DNA of 63,855 bases, taken from contig CAYULA010000019.1 of NCBI GenBank assembly GCA_964445525.1, forward strand, positions 1-63,855, given 5' to 3'. This document shows, one piece after another, positions 9,601 to 18,897 of this stretch. The stretch's first letter is position 1; each line of letters begins with the position of its first letter. A model generated the notes under the pieces. It was given only the letters and a program-made list of their open reading frames with translations. It was not told the origin of the DNA and did no database searches. The position numbers and the translations under genes are program-made. This DNA is from Penumbrarchaeum sp964445525 (GTDB lineage Archaea > Thermoplasmatota > Penumbrarchaeia > Penumbrarchaeales > Penumbrarchaeaceae).

Positions 9601-11998
9601 CGACCGCAACAATATCGAGGCATTGAACGGTCTCCATATCGACATCAATGAAATGTCAGCCCTCAATTCGAGTTTTCTTTCTCTGGGACCCTTGACCGTG
9701 AACGGAACGGATTTCAATGTGGACGGGAACGCAATCAAATCGAACAGGATGATCACCACTCACCATTCATCCAGACTGGAATTGGGTCGTTTCAGGATAG
9801 AGAACTGTATCATAGATTGCAACGGGGGAAGTTACGGACTCCACATATCGGATCTCCACAGTGGCGAACGATCGATAATTGAGAACGGGGAGGTCTTTCT
9901 GAACGACATTCATTCCGCAAGACAATGTCTCTATCTAAACTCCACCACACCAATGTTTGTTTACCTGAACAATTTCAACGACTTCCATGTACCCGGTTCA
10001 TCCTCCTCCAACAATACCGTATTCAATTCACCGGAGAATATCACCTACAAATATCTCCAGAATAATTACGAAAGCAAACTGGGCAATCACTGGCAGGGCC
10101 ACACTGACCCGGATGCAGATGGGGATGGTATTGTGGACATCCCCTACAAAATCGGCAGTGTTCAGGATTCATACCCTCTTAAGTTCAACTGGTCCGAACT
10201 CTACCCTCCGATAGAAGATAACCTTGCACCTGATCTTTTCTTTTTATTTGATGACGGGGATATTTACCTCGAAGATGAGATCACACTGGAGTGGAGTGCC
10301 ACCGATTCCGGTGTCGGATTGAAACATTGTCTTGTAAGACTCGACCAGGGTGCTATTATCAACAACGGCAGGGCCACATTCAGAAGATTTGAATCACTTG
10401 ATGACGGCAGGCACTCTCTGGAGATTACGGCCGCTGATTTCATAGGGAACTCCATAACCTCGTCCATCGTCTTCCATATTGATACCAAACCCCCCAATGC
10501 ATCGATTCTGAGTCCTTCCCAGGGGATCATACTGGGACCTGATGACCTTCCGCCAGTCCTGAACTGGTCCTCCTTCGATGAGGGGACCTGGATAACAGAT
10601 GTTTTTTATTCGATAGATAACGGGCCCGGGTTCAACACCTCCGAGGCCTCGGGGGAGGTCATATGGGAATCCGTATTGGATGATGGATGGCATGAATTGA
10701 CCATGGAGGTTGTTGACGGAGCCGGTCGGGTACTTACGGTCAATTCAACATTTGCAGTGGATACAAAAGCTCCCGCCATCTTCTTCAAAACACTTAAGGA
10801 CGGTGCATTTATCAACACCTCCGAACTGGAGCTTCTGTGGGAGATTTCCGAAAACATCTCGGGGCTAAAGAGCCAATCAACCCGGATCGACGGAAGCCAA
10901 TGGTCCTCGATAGGAAAGGCCACGAGGAAAACATTCTACGGACTGTCGGAGGGCCCCCACCTTATCGAGATATCCATCGAGGATAATATCGGGAATTCGG
11001 AAAGGTACTTGATCGATTTCACCGTGGACATGAGGGATCCCACATTGAATATACAGGGCATCTCAGATGGTTCGAGCACCAGATCGATCTATCTGGATAT
11101 CCTCATATCCTCCAACGGAACGGGCTCTGGAATATCATCCCTGAATGTCACACTTGACGGTGAGCTTCTTTCTATGGATGAGGGATCCCTGGGTTTAGGA
11201 CCCTTGAATGATGGAGATCACACCATTTTTGTTCAAGCCATGGATATGGCCGGCAACAGGGCCAACAGATCCGTCACCTTCCGTGTGGACACATTGGCAC
11301 CCGATGTCATCGATCACGGCCCCAGAGGTGAGGGTGTTCCGACCAATTCGGAGATCTTTTTGATTTTCAATGAAGAAATCTCACATGCCGAAGTATACCT
11401 GGAAAGCCCCTTCATCGGAGGAGAGATAACCGTTTCAGGAAATAGAGTGGTGTTTGATCCGAGCGGTGATATGGAGAGATCAACCGAATATGCCATAGGA
11501 ATAAGATTCCATGATCCCGCTGGAAATACCGACGAGTATCTTATTCATTTTGAAACTGCGGACCTGACAACAGGATGGGGATCGCTAAGGGGCATGCTGA
11601 AAGATAGTGACGGAAATCCAATCCGGGGAGCCAAGGTCTTGAGCGGAGAGTCATTCCGGACAACCACCGATATCAACGGTTTGTTCAAACTTGACCTTCC
11701 GGAGGGGAAAAACCGTGTTGAGATCACAGCCAGCGGATTCAAGAAGATGGACTTCTATTTGACCCTGGAATCGGGAGAGGTGACAGAGATCGATGAATAC
11801 GTAATGGAGGAATCAAAAGAAGATGATGATTCGAAAATCCTCCCTATTGCAATAGTGGTGATACTTGTTATAATCGCCCTGATCATAGGTCTGATTCTCT
11901 TCATGAAAGGAAGAAAATATGAGGTTGAAGAGGAGGATGCATTGATATTCGAGGTGGAAGAAGAGGATGACTATTTTGACGATCTGGATTTCGAATGA
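6620..11998 (+). CDS. Giant membrane-anchored NosD-like beta-helix surface protein
   Basis: A 1792-residue exported protein. Residues 1-22 are a signal peptide. About residues 55-1190 form a right-handed parallel beta-helix. It contains many imperfect units rich in Asn, Ser and Ile with phrases such as IENNSIKSE, GSGLFQNS and YDLHDNS, repeating roughly every 45-50 residues. The helix ends with a NosD-type cap (DPDADGDGIVDIPYKIG). Then come four Ig-like domains, each opened by VDTKxP-like words (about 1205-1650), the last resembling Big_5. A carboxypeptidase-regulatory-like domain (GMLKDSDGNPIRGAKVLSG) follows, then one membrane helix and an acidic cytoplasmic tail. GGGGAG lies just before the ATG. 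The protein is probably a cell-surface layer or polysaccharide-binding component; no catalytic residues are apparent. Its 3' end overlaps the convergent yhbY-like gene by 28 bases. Confidence 0.85.
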   Translation: MVKYPFILTLVILLLSSSVQSINDEEASMEKLEVSRDSLEYPFSIPNWKSISGTVRHVGGSGPGNYTGIGEALNDSEEGDTLVVHSGEYAESILVNKSVSLIGIGKPVLNGSSNPGDFLLNIISDNVTVQGFEFREDETALNLNCSGFMIIDNSFYWNKEDILLEFTRTAIDRNLTFFSSTLKNNTFTRAPSVSKRKSCEISLDIGFDGSGKNLEVGNLYFNDNRYQMNNTLDTAIDMEDWVRVDDFHGGDVIIDTISMKNNTITGGSRGIVLSSNFNSTHDRTLDLDNILISENRFTSQSEFGIYASTPGLSSPFSTTIFECGELRVEDNIMSLDPTGNIIIGIKAVSGYAEDLSENSSYFSGNITIIENQINMSSSGSAEPIGIFYESSNLGVNMNGSSLCRSSGVMIESNEIKGDGCGIRFDLNNIGSYLKDNASVDVGPLGIVMNDIQTDIGIDSGYFSTIGCNLRGNSSSRMCNLSINNNMIRSDDYGIRLNGISSLGCALSDDAVFTWEGFGINKNDIESGNYWISNDKISDLGSGLFQNSRVYIGSIMISENIVNDSKEDRDAFNIEGMAYDMHDYSILDFEGLCFVNNTFTYSTLLAGGLTKAAYFLYDRSQARIGPLIVSRNRVNALEKTGLEVYFGNIGYYLHDDSKVEFLGVSVDNNSVFCLRRGIFLNSIQGVGFNLHNNSFVRSGEISVENNSIKSEVGIQTSSIEHIGDLMDGSSRFEGERFSFGHNQINSSGYGIHLNGWAKMGYRLSGESHAEFGGLCIHDNHIESGSTSIEVVQPAYLGSVLSGSSMANIGGIDIIRNDVEGSRGITVRNSIGMGYDLQETSEAMIGAIRINENDVESEESGILIQKLEESLNLLIDESMAHFRMIEVSSNRIVSGDTGIGITGIDQVAMYLRDSSLTEMDPIRILENHVRSGENSITIRGNYMMTSLSHSSTARWGGIDVSDNILISEESGIAVDFDNLVHGINSWSRAEIGPMHFDRNNIEALNGLHIDINEMSALNSSFLSLGPLTVNGTDFNVDGNAIKSNRMITTHHSSRLELGRFRIENCIIDCNGGSYGLHISDLHSGERSIIENGEVFLNDIHSARQCLYLNSTTPMFVYLNNFNDFHVPGSSSSNNTVFNSPENITYKYLQNNYESKLGNHWQGHTDPDADGDGIVDIPYKIGSVQDSYPLKFNWSELYPPIEDNLAPDLFFLFDDGDIYLEDEITLEWSATDSGVGLKHCLVRLDQGAIINNGRATFRRFESLDDGRHSLEITAADFIGNSITSSIVFHIDTKPPNASILSPSQGIILGPDDLPPVLNWSSFDEGTWITDVFYSIDNGPGFNTSEASGEVIWESVLDDGWHELTMEVVDGAGRVLTVNSTFAVDTKAPAIFFKTLKDGAFINTSELELLWEISENISGLKSQSTRIDGSQWSSIGKATRKTFYGLSEGPHLIEISIEDNIGNSERYLIDFTVDMRDPTLNIQGISDGSSTRSIYLDILISSNGTGSGISSLNVTLDGELLSMDEGSLGLGPLNDGDHTIFVQAMDMAGNRANRSVTFRVDTLAPDVIDHGPRGEGVPTNSEIFLIFNEEISHAEVYLESPFIGGEITVSGNRVVFDPSGDMERSTEYAIGIRFHDPAGNTDEYLIHFETADLTTGWGSLRGMLKDSDGNPIRGAKVLSGESFRTTTDINGLFKLDLPEGKNRVEITASGFKKMDFYLTLESGEVTEIDEYVMEESKEDDDSKILPIAIVVILVIIALIIGLILFMKGRKYEVEEEDALIFEVEEEDDYFDDLDFE

Positions 11999-12267
11999 GG
12001 ATTCTTTGAGGGTTTCTTGTAGATCAATGCTGTTTTCCCCTTCAATTCAACGAGTTCTGCTCCGATGGATTCGACAATTTCTTCAAGTTCACCCTTCCAG
12101 TTGGTAGAGGGTCCCATGGATTGCAGGACCTTCAGCTTGACAAGCTCTTTCTTTTCAAGCTGTGATTTGAGCTCTTCACTGATGGATCCGCTGAAACCTG
12201 TCTTTCCAACATGGATGGTGGGTTTGAGGGATACCCCCCTCTTTTTTAATTCACTCCTCTCCGGCAT
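11971..12267 (-). CDS. YhbY-like (CRS1/YhbY domain) RNA-binding protein
   Basis: A 98-residue protein almost entirely made of a CRS1/YhbY domain: LKKRGVSLKPTIHVGKTGFSGSI at the N-terminus, then ELVKLKVLQSM and GAELVELKGKTALIYKK. The basic GKxG loop is the RNA contact. Bacterial YhbY associates with pre-50S ribosomal particles, so a role in ribosome or RNP assembly is likely. It overlaps rnp4 by 17 bases at its start, which indicates translational coupling in one transcript. This pairing with an RNase P subunit fits a stable-RNA maturation job. Its 3' end runs 28 bases into the end of the convergent beta-helix gene. Confidence 0.88.
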   Translation of the reverse strand: MPERSELKKRGVSLKPTIHVGKTGFSGSISEELKSQLEKKELVKLKVLQSMGPSTNWKGELEEIVESIGAELVELKGKTALIYKKPSKNPHSKSRSSK

Positions 12268-12589
12268 TTTTCTCCTTCCTGGAATATCTCTTGATCCTTC
12301 CGCACTCCAGGCATGTGATTACGGTGTTACCTCCTCTCTGCCTGTACCTTGCGGTGATGCCCGGGACGAGCGGTATCATACAGCCCTTGCAAGTTGACTT
12401 CTTTAGATCTTCAGGGGTCCTTACCGTATACCTCATACCTATCTTTCTGGCCAGTTCAAGGTACCTCCTGGCCATATTGAGGTCCCCTTTTCTGGTCATC
12501 TCGAAGGAAAGATCGTAGAGGGATCTTATCCTGCTTCTTGCGGCTTCAATGGTCTGAGGTCTCTTTTTACCCCTGCCCCGCCTTTGCAT
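12251..12589 (-). CDS. rnp4: Ribonuclease P protein component 4 (Rpr2/Rpp21)
   Basis: A 112-residue basic protein of the Rpr2/Rpp21 family, the zinc-binding subunit of archaeal RNase P that trims the 5' leader of tRNAs. The N-terminal helical part (AARSRIRSLYDLSFEMT, ARRYLELARKIGMRY) precedes a zinc ribbon with two cysteine pairs, STCKGCMIP and ITCLECGRIKRY. Length and order match the family. A TATA-like ATTTAAATAA lies about 30 bases upstream on the minus strand, so this gene probably starts the rnp4-yhbY transcript. The two genes overlap by 17 bases. Confidence 0.93.
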   Translation of the reverse strand: MQRRGRGKKRPQTIEAARSRIRSLYDLSFEMTRKGDLNMARRYLELARKIGMRYTVRTPEDLKKSTCKGCMIPLVPGITARYRQRGGNTVITCLECGRIKRYSRKEKNAGEE

Positions 12590-12631
12590 CGGCGCCTCAT
12601 TCGGCTTTTGTTATTTAAATTGTCAGAGTTC

Positions 12632-15600
12632 TCACTCTTCAGGAGGCCCGCTGCCTTCAACCGTCTCCTCATCCGTTTCCTCCGAGGGCAGTGATATCTC
12701 CATGACATTGGACCCTCTCGATCTCTCCTCCTCATCGGATATGCTCATTCCGGGAGCAAGAGGGACCGAGGATTTCACCGAGGATCCTCCCTCAGATACC
12801 ACACCTGTTGGATCGTAGTCCAATGAGATGGGTTTTTCCTCTTCCTCTTCTTCCGTCTCCTCCTCCTTATTGCCTCTCTTCATAACAAGGAAAACAACAA
12901 GGACGATGACCACAAAGAGAACCAAGGCGATAACTATGATTATCCAGATCGGGAACCCCTCGTCTTCATCTTCCTCTTCTACCTCGATCTCCTGAGGTGT
13001 GACCTTGACGGATACATCGGTGTTGAAGGCTCTCCCGTATTCGTCAGTTGTAATCAGTTCGAGCTGGTAGGTATCGGGTTTTACAGAGGAGGTTCCAAGA
13101 GCGATTACAATCTCTTTTTCCTCGCCCGGAAGAATGGATTGTTCACTGCCCCCCTCCAGAGTAAATTCCTTCAGATCCTGGAATCCGAACGTGAAATTCA
13201 CTTGAACGTTCAGAGGATTTTCAATTACAAGCGTAAGTGCCGCCTCGGATCCTTTTACCGCTTCGGGGGTTCCTTTTTGTTGGACAGATATCGTCGGGGC
13301 CCGGTAAACGAATGTTCTTATTTCACTCTCATTGGTCATTCCATCGGCCTTCGACACAATCCACCAGGTATACTCACCGGGATATGTGGGGGTGAAATCA
13401 AGATAAGAATCGGATGTTTTCAGCGTCTTCTCGTTTCCTTTCGGATCCTCGATGTGGACGTCAAAGGAGAGCATGTCGGGTTCTATGTATCCGCCTTCCC
13501 ATTCCAGTCTGATCTTTCCTTCTATCTCTGCACCATCGTCCGGGCCGCTCATAAGCGCCTGTGGGGTGGCCAGGCCCGGTTCGTATAATATTCCGAATTT
13601 GGTGGATTCCCTGAAATCATTACCGGCAAGATCTGTGGCCCTGACTCCTATAACATTCTTTATGCCTGGAACAAGATCGAGGGTCAGACTGAAAGTAACA
13701 TTTTTTATGTCATTGGCCTGAACCTCAATGTCCCTCCATTCCGAAAGGGATCTGTCAGGGAGTGATTGGTGGTACTGAATGGTGGATAGGTTCACTCCCG
13801 ACAGCTCGTCTTCTATGGTGATAGAGAAAGTGAACTCTCCCTCAGTTGTGTTAATCTGTCTTGTAGGGTCCGGTGATATATCCGTGAATCTGATGAAATG
13901 CTTGTCCTCGATAAGTGACGCATTCATGACAGGTCCTGCTCTTCCGGTGTTATCCATGGCCCAGACATAGAATGTATGCAGTCCCTCATCTCTGACAAGT
14001 ATCTCCGGGAACTCATTGGTGAGGTTCACCTCCTCGGGCCATAGGTTGAGGTCCATGGAATAACATATTCCCTTCAGTCCCGACCCGTTCTCGACAACGG
14101 GGCCCCAAGTCAGATAGACCGTGTTATCGTTGTCATATCCTACCTTGTTATCCAATACCGAATCGGCCCTCACCTTCACCCATTCTGGCGCTGTTGGAGG
14201 ATCGAGGTCCAGGATAAAGGAGAAATCATTGGACTGCAGAATCTGCCCGGATTGAAGCGTGAGGTTCAGCCAGACCCTGAATTCGTCATTATCCTCACCT
14301 TCGATTGGAATCGTGATGGATCCTTCCTGACCAGGTTCATATGTCCAGGATGAGACGTCTCCTTCGGATGATTCCATCACTATGCTGAAATCCCCTTCCA
14401 GAGGATAGACACTGGTGTCGTCCTGGAAAGAAACCGAGAAATTGGAAACCATCAGATCGGTCCTGCCGAACAACCAATCGCCGTTGGTTACCTGTTCCTG
14501 AAGCGGGGTGGAAAACCTGTATCCGGCAACTTTCAGGTCCGAAAGGACCCTGAAAGCGTTCAATCGGATACCTCTTTCTGCCCTTCCTGTGTCTGTTATG
14601 GGAACTATCAATATGTTGAAATCCGCACCGTTGGGGGCCTCGTATTCGATATCGAAGGGTATTCTAAACTCCCATTCCTCCTGGTCCGTCCATATCAGCT
14701 GAGGATCTCCCAGATCGAACCAGGTTTCATTTCCCTGGAAATTCTGGATGCCGCTTGAGACCATCCAATCGAAATCGAGAACTCCTACCGAAGTGGATAT
14801 GTTGATATCCAGACCCAGGAGATCGCCCTGTGGAAGGTCCGTTATTCCCTCCGTCATGATAGTGTAGGTTCCAGTGGACGGGAATACCTTGTATACTCCC
14901 GTATCGGGGATAAGATCGCTTCCATCCGTGTGCAGTATCTTGACCCTGACGGCAGTGGTCCTGAGGATCGGCCTGTATTCCCATACCTCGATTCCATCAT
15001 GAGCCCAGGCATAGTGTCTCCGGGTTTGAGGTGAATATACCTGGCCGTGTCCGGACCATTCTCCCGGTTTGTTTGCCGGTTTGTCGCTTTCCCAGCCGAG
15101 CCATTCCTCCCTCCAGAGATACATATCATCATCTTCGTTGTCGACGTCTCCGAATAACAGAAGTTCCTTGGTGTCAGTGTCGTAAGAAAGGCCGGCCCAG
15201 GTCTGGATGCCGGGTTTGTCACCGCTGTCCGGGAGCTTTTCCCATATCTCCGTGTCCGAATGAAAGAACCACAGATCATCGAGTTCGGCAGAGGAGGTTC
15301 CGTTCCTCCTTCCCCCGAAGAGGAAGAATCCTTTTTTCTCCTGATCGAAAACAACCGAATGCTCCCTCCTGGGCTGGGGCTCCACCTGGAAGTTGTAGTT
15401 GGACCATACATTACCGGTGATATTGTATTTCCAGAGTGAATTGGTATCTCCCCCGGGAATCTGACCACCAAATAGATAAATTAATCCATTGTCCGCATCA
15501 CATACAAGTGAGGCCCTACCTCTTTCTCCAGGAGGTCCGTTTTCGTTTATCCGGGTCCATTCTCCCGTGTCGCAATCGAGTTTGCTGAATTGTTCATAGT

Positions 15601-16975
15601 GGCGGGCATACCAGTTATTTCCAACTCTATACCAATGTACCCCTCCATAAAGATAGAACTCATTTGTATGGGGATTGTAGCAGTTTGCCATTCCGTCGTG
15701 ATATACCGGGCTGTTTTCCATGGAAGCCTGCAGTGTCTCCCATTTTGATGTTGTGAGGGAATAATATGCCAGCTGCCAGTAGGATCCTGCAACGAATTTC
15801 AATGTCATCAATTTCCCGCCGTCTTCGGGATCGTATCCTGTAAAAGCGGAGCCTCCCAACCAGGGAAGGTTCCCGGGCATTTCATCCACGGAAAGATCGA
15901 CAAGGTCCAGAGACCAAATGTCCTTTCTTTCATCCTCCGCTCCGAATATGACAGCTCTACTGTTATCGATGGAGAGGTCCCATGCTTGAATGTGTCTGGC
16001 TGTCAATTTACTGTCGATCAGAACTCTTTCAACGGACCCATCCGTGATGTTTATAACATAGGTATTGTTTAATTCGGTATCATCATCAAAACCCATGGTA
16101 AGTAAAAGATCATTCGTATCATTCCTGAAGTGCAGAATTCCTCCCGCATCGGTTCTGACATCGAGATCGTTTGTGATCTCGGTCCATGTTTCGGTTGGAA
16201 TATTGTAGTTCCACAGATCATGTAGATATGTGCTTCCCCCGCCACCGCTGGAGTATCTTCCCAATGCAATGAAGATATCCGTGCCATTGGGGGTAATTGT
16301 CATCAACGGCTGATCCCTTGTATTGTATGGAGTTGTAATTTCCGGGTGCTTCTTCCAACCATGTGTGAAATTGAACTGAAAGAGATCATCCCTCCGTGAG
16401 GGATTCCCACCACCTCTTCCACCAAAAATCCAAACGGAGCTGGTCTGTGAATCATATGTCATTCCCGACCAATACCTGCTATCCAGGTCCGGGTGGGGAT
16501 CTATCTCTGTCCAGGTTTTATTTCCATAAAAAAAGGCGTTCATCTTATCGTTGTAGCCACTTTGGCTGTATCCTCCGTAATAGAAACCCACGGAATTATT
16601 GGAACTGCTGATAAAAGATTGTGCAGAATGAGAGGTGCTCGGTTCCTTTCCAGTAGTTCTCCATTTGAACCACGTTTCGTTATTTTCGAAGAATGACCAT
16701 ACTTCGAATTCTTCATCCTCCTGATTGAAGACAAGCAACTCACCCGTACCTTCCCTGTAGATAATATTGCAATCATCGGTGGATATGGATGAAGGCCAGC
16801 CTTCGGTCGGAAGCTCTGTCCAGTTGCCCATTTCTCCTGCTCTTGTTGGAACCTCTTCCTCATTGGAAACCGAATATCCCTCAATGGGTATCAAACCATA
16901 ATACCCCGAAAGGATAAGAACCGCAAGTATGAGAAAAGCTATCGCCGGCCTAGTAATTGACCTTGAATTTGGCAT
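12632..16975 (-). CDS. Giant Kelch-propeller surface protein with C-terminal anchor
   Basis: An exported protein of about 1447 residues. After a signal-anchor (RPAIAFLILAVLILSGYYG) comes a long Kelch region, about residues 50-660, with repeated GGxxxxG...W units such as VWIFGGRGGG, LIYLFGGQIPGG and GFFLFGGRRNG, predicting at least one beta-propeller. Several Ig/FN3-like domains follow, then a membrane helix (IWIIIVIALVLFVVIVLVVF) and a cytoplasmic tail rich in Glu and Ser. Start choice: ATG at 16975 has GGAG eight bases upstream. An ATG at 17008 lies inside a perfect hairpin and its GGAGG is 15 bases away, and a TTG at 17041 is also in frame. It is divergent from the TadA-TadC-pilin operon, so the two may share control. 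Likely a surface or adhesion protein. Confidence 0.85.
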   Translation of the reverse strand: MPNSRSITRPAIAFLILAVLILSGYYGLIPIEGYSVSNEEEVPTRAGEMGNWTELPTEGWPSSISTDDCNIIYREGTGELLVFNQEDEEFEVWSFFENNETWFKWRTTGKEPSTSHSAQSFISSSNNSVGFYYGGYSQSGYNDKMNAFFYGNKTWTEIDPHPDLDSRYWSGMTYDSQTSSVWIFGGRGGGNPSRRDDLFQFNFTHGWKKHPEITTPYNTRDQPLMTITPNGTDIFIALGRYSSGGGGSTYLHDLWNYNIPTETWTEITNDLDVRTDAGGILHFRNDTNDLLLTMGFDDDTELNNTYVINITDGSVERVLIDSKLTARHIQAWDLSIDNSRAVIFGAEDERKDIWSLDLVDLSVDEMPGNLPWLGGSAFTGYDPEDGGKLMTLKFVAGSYWQLAYYSLTTSKWETLQASMENSPVYHDGMANCYNPHTNEFYLYGGVHWYRVGNNWYARHYEQFSKLDCDTGEWTRINENGPPGERGRASLVCDADNGLIYLFGGQIPGGDTNSLWKYNITGNVWSNYNFQVEPQPRREHSVVFDQEKKGFFLFGGRRNGTSSAELDDLWFFHSDTEIWEKLPDSGDKPGIQTWAGLSYDTDTKELLLFGDVDNEDDDMYLWREEWLGWESDKPANKPGEWSGHGQVYSPQTRRHYAWAHDGIEVWEYRPILRTTAVRVKILHTDGSDLIPDTGVYKVFPSTGTYTIMTEGITDLPQGDLLGLDINISTSVGVLDFDWMVSSGIQNFQGNETWFDLGDPQLIWTDQEEWEFRIPFDIEYEAPNGADFNILIVPITDTGRAERGIRLNAFRVLSDLKVAGYRFSTPLQEQVTNGDWLFGRTDLMVSNFSVSFQDDTSVYPLEGDFSIVMESSEGDVSSWTYEPGQEGSITIPIEGEDNDEFRVWLNLTLQSGQILQSNDFSFILDLDPPTAPEWVKVRADSVLDNKVGYDNDNTVYLTWGPVVENGSGLKGICYSMDLNLWPEEVNLTNEFPEILVRDEGLHTFYVWAMDNTGRAGPVMNASLIEDKHFIRFTDISPDPTRQINTTEGEFTFSITIEDELSGVNLSTIQYHQSLPDRSLSEWRDIEVQANDIKNVTFSLTLDLVPGIKNVIGVRATDLAGNDFRESTKFGILYEPGLATPQALMSGPDDGAEIEGKIRLEWEGGYIEPDMLSFDVHIEDPKGNEKTLKTSDSYLDFTPTYPGEYTWWIVSKADGMTNESEIRTFVYRAPTISVQQKGTPEAVKGSEAALTLVIENPLNVQVNFTFGFQDLKEFTLEGGSEQSILPGEEKEIVIALGTSSVKPDTYQLELITTDEYGRAFNTDVSVKVTPQEIEVEEEDEDEGFPIWIIIVIALVLFVVIVLVVFLVMKRGNKEEETEEEEEEKPISLDYDPTGVVSEGGSSVKSSVPLAPGMSISDEEERSRGSNVMEISLPSEETDEETVEGSGPPEE

Positions 16976-17002
16976 GATCATCGCTCCATTATGCTGAAAT
17001 CC

Positions 17003-17024
17003 GAACATACCCGCTGGTATGTTC
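17003..17024. repeat. Perfect inverted repeat at the Kelch gene start
   Basis: GAACATACC-CGCT-GGTATGTTC is a perfect 9-base inverted repeat with a 4-base loop. It lies just after a GGAGG sequence on the minus strand and covers the in-frame ATG at 17008. In RNA it would form a hairpin that hides that ATG. It could be an operator or an RNA control element, or it may steer initiation to the ATG at 16975. Confidence 0.55.
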
Positions 17025-17205
17025 CTCCTCGGCTTAATCAATATATGAATATTTTAAAGTGTTGAGGATTTGAAGCTCTTTCTCCTTTTCCGTCATTAAG
17101 CACGACAAATTTATATGCAAAATATTGAGACTTCCAAAAAGAGAGAACCGATTGCAGGGAAAACCTCCACATATTCGGTTCTTTGGAGTGCGGGAGATAA
17201 TCCTC

Positions 17206-18897
17206 ATGTCGGCACCGAAAGGACCGAAAAAATCCGGAGAAAGCTTCTGGAACCTCGTTCGAAAAGCTTCTGAAAAATCTGTCAGAAGGAGGCCAGGCTT
17301 CACCTCTGCTTGGGTCGAGGATGTTTCCCGTGATGAACCAAGGGATTCCAGAGAGAATGTTTACGCAAAGATCGAGATCCATTCCAATTCAGGAGGATCC
17401 GAGAGATGTTATGCACTGACCCCGGCCGAGTTCGGACTTGACCACCACTCCCTGGAGAAGATAAAGGAATCAATAGCCAATCTGGAACTCGAACCTCCTC
17501 CTTCCTCCGTGATGGATGATGAGACCCGGTTGAGACGGTATGTGGAGAGGAGGGTGATGAGGGAGTTGAAGAAAAATCGATCCGGGAAGAATCCAATAAA
17601 CGATCAGGTCCTTTCAAGAATATGCGGTCAATATACCATCGGTCTTGGTGTTCTTGAACACCTTCTCAGGGATGAGAGGGTTCAGGATGTTTACGTCGAT
17701 CCTCCGTTATCCACAAATCCTGTCCACCTCACTATAGGCGGAATGACGGATCCCGAACTCGAGGGATCCTACCCCACCAATGTCATTCTTACCGAGGAGG
17801 AGGTCCGGAGGATTGTCTCCATATTGAGGTATACTTCCGGGAGACCTTTCTCCGAGGCAAATCCCGTCCTTGAATGCGATATGCCCGTCTTCAACTCCAG
17901 GGTTACAGCGGTATCCCCTCCACTTTCTCCGGGAGGAATATCACTAGCGATCAGGAAACACTCCCATGATCCCTGGACACTTCTCAGATTGATATCTTCA
18001 GGTTCTTTAACTCCTCGGGCGGCCGCATTCCTCGACCTTTGCATAGACGGAAGGTCCACAATGTTGATCGCAGGCCCCAGGGGTGCGGGGAAGAGTTCTC
18101 TTCTGGGAGCTCTCCTGTTCAATGTGGACCCATCAAGGAGAATTATCACCATCGAAGATACCCCGGAGCTTCCGGTCAAACATCTGACAGAGGAAGGATT
18201 CAATGTACTGGGACTCACAGTTGAGGGGGATGGAAAACAGAGTACCGACAAAGCCCTTAGAACCGCATTGAGACTCGGTGAATCGGTCCTTGTAATGGGA
18301 GAAGTAAGGGGTCCGGAGACCAGAACCCTTTACGAAGCGATGTCTGCGGGAACTGCAGGATCGGCTGTTTTGGGCACCTTCCACGGGGATTCGGCCGAAT
18401 CCGTTTACAAGAGAACCGTTGAGGATCTGGGTGTCTCTCCTGGATCGTTCTCATCAACAGACCTTGTGATAGTTTGCGGACTGGTACAGCCAAAAGGAAG
18501 GAGAACCAGATACAGGAGAGTTGTTCAGGTTTCCGAATACATCAAGAAGGGAAAACCCGGCAGGTTCAGGGACCTCTTCCGTTTCGATTCCGATACGGGA
18601 TCGCTCTTGATGGATGATGACATATCATCATCCGAGACCTTCTCAAGAATTGCCTCGATCTGGGGCATGAACCGTAGGGAATTGTTTTCCGAACTTGATG
18701 TTCGCACCAAGGTTCTTGAGCAGGCGAGGGATATCTTGGATGAAAGTGAGATGGAAAAACCTTCGTCAATGGTAAAGGTCCTAAATGCTCTTAGAGATGC
18801 TCGTGAGGAGCTTGCTCTTGAGAAAGGTCCGGATTCCGATCTTATTGGCAAATGGAAAGTAAAGATGTCCTGGGAAGGGGAGGCCTGGGAGATATGA
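17206..18897 (+). CDS. TadA/GspE-family secretion ATPase
   Basis: A 563-residue type II/IV secretion ATPase that powers assembly of type IV pilus-like filaments. The N-terminal part includes VYVDPPLSTNPVHLTIGG, typical of archaeal TadA proteins. The Walker A is GPRGAGKSSLLGAL at about residues 289-302, the Asp box reads RIITIEDTPEL, the Walker B region is VLVMGEVRGPETRTLYEAM, and the His box is GTFHGDS. An ATG at 17206 with GGGAG upstream is preferred over a TTG at 17125, because a TATA box (TTTATATG near 17110) would place the transcription start after that TTG. The gene overlaps the following TadC gene by four bases (ATGA), forming a compact three-gene operon with a pilin. Confidence 0.92.
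   Translation: MSAPKGPKKSGESFWNLVRKASEKSVRRRPGFTSAWVEDVSRDEPRDSRENVYAKIEIHSNSGGSERCYALTPAEFGLDHHSLEKIKESIANLELEPPPSSVMDDETRLRRYVERRVMRELKKNRSGKNPINDQVLSRICGQYTIGLGVLEHLLRDERVQDVYVDPPLSTNPVHLTIGGMTDPELEGSYPTNVILTEEEVRRIVSILRYTSGRPFSEANPVLECDMPVFNSRVTAVSPPLSPGGISLAIRKHSHDPWTLLRLISSGSLTPRAAAFLDLCIDGRSTMLIAGPRGAGKSSLLGALLFNVDPSRRIITIEDTPELPVKHLTEEGFNVLGLTVEGDGKQSTDKALRTALRLGESVLVMGEVRGPETRTLYEAMSAGTAGSAVLGTFHGDSAESVYKRTVEDLGVSPGSFSSTDLVIVCGLVQPKGRRTRYRRVVQVSEYIKKGKPGRFRDLFRFDSDTGSLLMDDDISSSETFSRIASIWGMNRRELFSELDVRTKVLEQARDILDESEMEKPSSMVKVLNALRDAREELALEKGPDSDLIGKWKVKMSWEGEAWEI

Noticed and set aside
14854..15471. 205-residue leftward frame within the Kelch gene
   Set aside because: Same strand but a different frame from a clear Kelch protein; composition is Arg/Ser/Pro-rich and no homology is recognisable.
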